Origin: Algoriphagus terrigena DSM 22685
GTDB taxonomy: Bacteria > Bacteroidota > Bacteroidia > Cytophagales > Cyclobacteriaceae
DNA: 64,000 nt
Direction of reading: 5' to 3'
Assembly: GCF_000429445.1 (NCBI RefSeq)
Contig: NZ_AUBW01000003.1
Coordinates: forward strand, 248,001 to 312,000
Notes under the pieces: model-generated
The model's input: the letters and a program-made list of their open reading frames with translations, nothing else
Told to the model about the DNA's origin: nothing
The model's database searches: none
Part shown: positions 62,454 through 64,000 of the stretch, piece after piece
Position numbering within the stretch: position 1 is the stretch's first letter
How the letters are laid out: every line of letters begins with the position of its first letter
Position numbers and translations under genes: made by a program

Positions 62454-63545
62454 GTGGATATATCAGAGTTTTCAGTAGAAGATTTTGTCTTGAATCGAGA
62501 ATTTAGAATCTGGGTATTGTATCCGGATAGAAATTCAAATATCCTATGGAGGAGTTTGCTTGAAGAAAATCCGAGCCAAGTCACCAAGGCTAAGATGGCA
62601 AGGGCGCTGATCTTAAACCTGAGCTACGACAAGCAAAGCCTCTCGGAAATGGAAGTATCGCAACTCTGGGATTTGATCGATGCTGAGACAGATGACTTGG
62701 AGTCGAAATCGGATGAATGCGAGGTAATCCCTATCAGTGCAGTATCAATATTGGACGAATACGACAAACGACAACGGCCGTTTTTCAAGTACTCCCAATG
62801 GCTGGGTGTTTCGGCGATTTTGGTTTTGGCTTTTGCTCTTGGTATCAGTCTCAGCATAATCTTCCCGGAGAGCACGCCGATAGAAATCCCCAAGATAGTG
62901 ACCTATGAGGAGTACACGACGCCTCCTGGTGTGAAATCCACGATGACGCTACAGGATGGCTCCAAGGTGATGTTAAACTCAGGAAGTTCGATCCGGTTTA
63001 TCAAAAATTTCGAAGCGGATCAGCGGGTATTATATCTAACAGGCGAGGGCTATTTCGAGGTCGCGAAAGACTCGCTGCGGCCTTTTTCGGTGATCACCGA
63101 GGGCGTGAAGACGACCGCGCTGGGGACGGCATTTAACGTCTCGGCTTATGCGGATGAAGAGGTCAATGTCTCCCTGGTGGAAGGAAAGGTGGCTCTGGAG
63201 GTAAATGGAGCAGACTTGCCGCAGATTTCCCTGGAGAAGGGAGAGGACCTGAGATTTGATGCCGAGACGGGACTACTGAAGAAAGGACAGTTTGACACTG
63301 AGTTGGTTTTGGCGTGGACCAAGAAGCGGATCATTTTTCAACAGGTGAAGATGATGGAGGCGATCCGGATACTTGAAAACTGGTACGGGGTAACTTTTAC
63401 ACTGAAGAATAAGCCGAAGTCAGACCTGTTGGTGTATGGGATGTACGAGGATGAAATCCTGGAAAATGTACTGGAAGGACTGAGCTACACGGCAAGATTT
63501 GACTATAAAATAGTCCAAGATGAAGTAGAAATAACTTTTAAATAA
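62454..63545 (+). CDS. FecR-family anti-sigma factor
   Basis: A 363-residue membrane protein. Residues 1-100 are cytosolic and would hold the sigma factor; one membrane helix lies near 122-145 (LGVSAILVLAFALGISLSII); the periplasmic FecR domain (YTTPPGVKSTMTLQDGSKVM, GEGYFEVAKDSLRPFSV, LGTAFNVSAYADEEVNVSLV) is followed by a DUF4974 unit (IFQQVKMMEAIRILENWYGV). The start is GTG at 62454. It relays the receptor's signal to the upstream sigma factor. Confidence 0.93.
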   Translation: MDISEFSVEDFVLNREFRIWVLYPDRNSNILWRSLLEENPSQVTKAKMARALILNLSYDKQSLSEMEVSQLWDLIDAETDDLESKSDECEVIPISAVSILDEYDKRQRPFFKYSQWLGVSAILVLAFALGISLSIIFPESTPIEIPKIVTYEEYTTPPGVKSTMTLQDGSKVMLNSGSSIRFIKNFEADQRVLYLTGEGYFEVAKDSLRPFSVITEGVKTTALGTAFNVSAYADEEVNVSLVEGKVALEVNGADLPQISLEKGEDLRFDAETGLLKKGQFDTELVLAWTKKRIIFQQVKMMEAIRILENWYGVTFTLKNKPKSDLLVYGMYEDEILENVLEGLSYTARFDYKIVQDEVEITFK

Positions 63546-63714
63546 CCCTAAAATATAGATGCCTATGATAAGATGACCAGACTAAAAACACGAATCGGAG
63601 GTGGGTCAACATCACCGGTTCAGGAAGTAAAGGATACAGGAAGTTAGCGCTAGACTGTACCGTGTTAGTTATAATGAACCATTATGCAATAGCCAAAGTA
63701 AACCATGCAAGAAT

Positions 63715-64000
63715 ATGAAAAACCGTTTATTGTTATTTGTAGTTAAAATGACTAAGCTTTTCACTTATGCCTTTTTGATCCAGTTTCTTTCGATCACTGT
63801 ACTGTACTCCAGAGACGGAGTATCCCAGATCAAAAGCATAGAAGAAGTGAATGTCAAGATGAACACTAAGGAGACTTCATTGCTGAATGTCTTCTCAGAA
63901 ATTGAAAAAGCGACAAACTTCAAGTTTGTATACACCAATAAAGAAGTCCGCGATTTGGGGAACGTAACCCTAAGCGGAGAAGAACAAACTTTATATGATG
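63715..64000 (+). CDS. SusC/RagA-type TonB-dependent receptor, N-terminal part with STN domain
   Basis: Only 95 codons are present; the gene runs off the right edge. The ATG at 63715 opens a long signal sequence (KMTKLFTYAFLIQFLSITVL, then YSRDG). Residues about 45-95 fit a secretin/TonB short N-terminal (STN) domain, with SLLNVFSEIEKATNFKFVYT. An STN domain is the part of a transducer that contacts FecR, which agrees with the sigma and FecR genes just upstream. The receptor substrate cannot be told from this fragment. Confidence 0.85.
   Translation, partial: MKNRLLLFVVKMTKLFTYAFLIQFLSITVLYSRDGVSQIKSIEEVNVKMNTKETSLLNVFSEIEKATNFKFVYTNKEVRDLGNVTLSGEEQTLYD

Overview
The window looks like chromosomal DNA of a Bacteroidota bacterium of the order Cytophagales, most like the Cyclobacteriaceae (Algoriphagus and relatives). 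The signs are the archaeal/eukaryal-type short prolyl-tRNA synthetase, the BT_3928-type DoxX protein, TamL/TamB lipoprotein-type outer-membrane assembly genes, a FecI-type sigma factor / FecR / STN-containing TonB receptor unit, many SPII lipoproteins, few Shine-Dalgarno sites, and promoters of the TAnnTTTG (-7) kind. No rRNA, tRNA, insertion sequence, prophage or CRISPR array was seen. About 51 protein genes fill nearly all of the sequence; the first (folP) and last (SusC-like receptor) are cut by the window edges.

Layout. 0-2.5 kb: folP head to head with a DUF1599 gene, a DoxX-like membrane protein and shikimate kinase. 2.5-12.4 kb: an outer-membrane barrel protein, a Tyr/Pro/Gly-rich lipoprotein, proS, an nfeD-floA membrane-domain pair, a WG-repeat protein, hemA and a helix-hairpin-helix protein. 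12.5-28.1 kb: a long run of plus-strand genes: an HsdR_N-type nuclease domain, a Crp/Fnr regulator, a rhodanese, a DUF547 lipoprotein, a FAD oxidoreductase joined to a membrane 4Fe-4S protein, two family 2 glycosyltransferases, a MntA-HepT toxin-antitoxin pair, a lipoprotein, a GT-C membrane glycosyltransferase, two paralogous lipoproteins, a GH113-like hydrolase and a GH109 enzyme. 28.2-40.7 kb (minus): SRPBCC protein, methyltransferase, a propeller-like lipoprotein, tamL-tamB, and a GH67 alpha-glucuronidase. 40.9-47 kb: an addA-addB recombination nuclease pair. 47-54 kb: a secreted YciI-like protein, a DUF389 membrane protein, a single-domain response regulator, the mlaE-mlaF-mlaD lipid transporter and an endonuclease/exonuclease/phosphatase-family protein. 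54-61 kb: pgi, a lipoprotein, queA, menC and a lactonase-fold lipoprotein. 61.5-64 kb: ECF sigma factor, FecR anti-sigma and the start of a SusC/RagA-type receptor.

How genes work together. Several units are clear: tamB/tamL (outer-membrane biogenesis), mlaEFD (lipid transport), addA/addB (double-strand break processing), nfeD/floA (membrane microdomains), and sigma/FecR/TonB receptor (surface signalling that controls nutrient uptake). The most interesting stretch is 15.9-26.6 kb. There a flavin/Fe-S redox pair is followed without a gap by a CslA/cellulose-synthase-like glycosyltransferase, then a dolichyl-phosphate-mannose-synthase-like transferase, a GT-C transferase that would use a polyprenyl-phosphate sugar, lipoproteins, and a mannanase-like hydrolase. 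This could be a membrane glycan or glycolipid pathway with an electron-transfer step, but that reading is inference from gene order.
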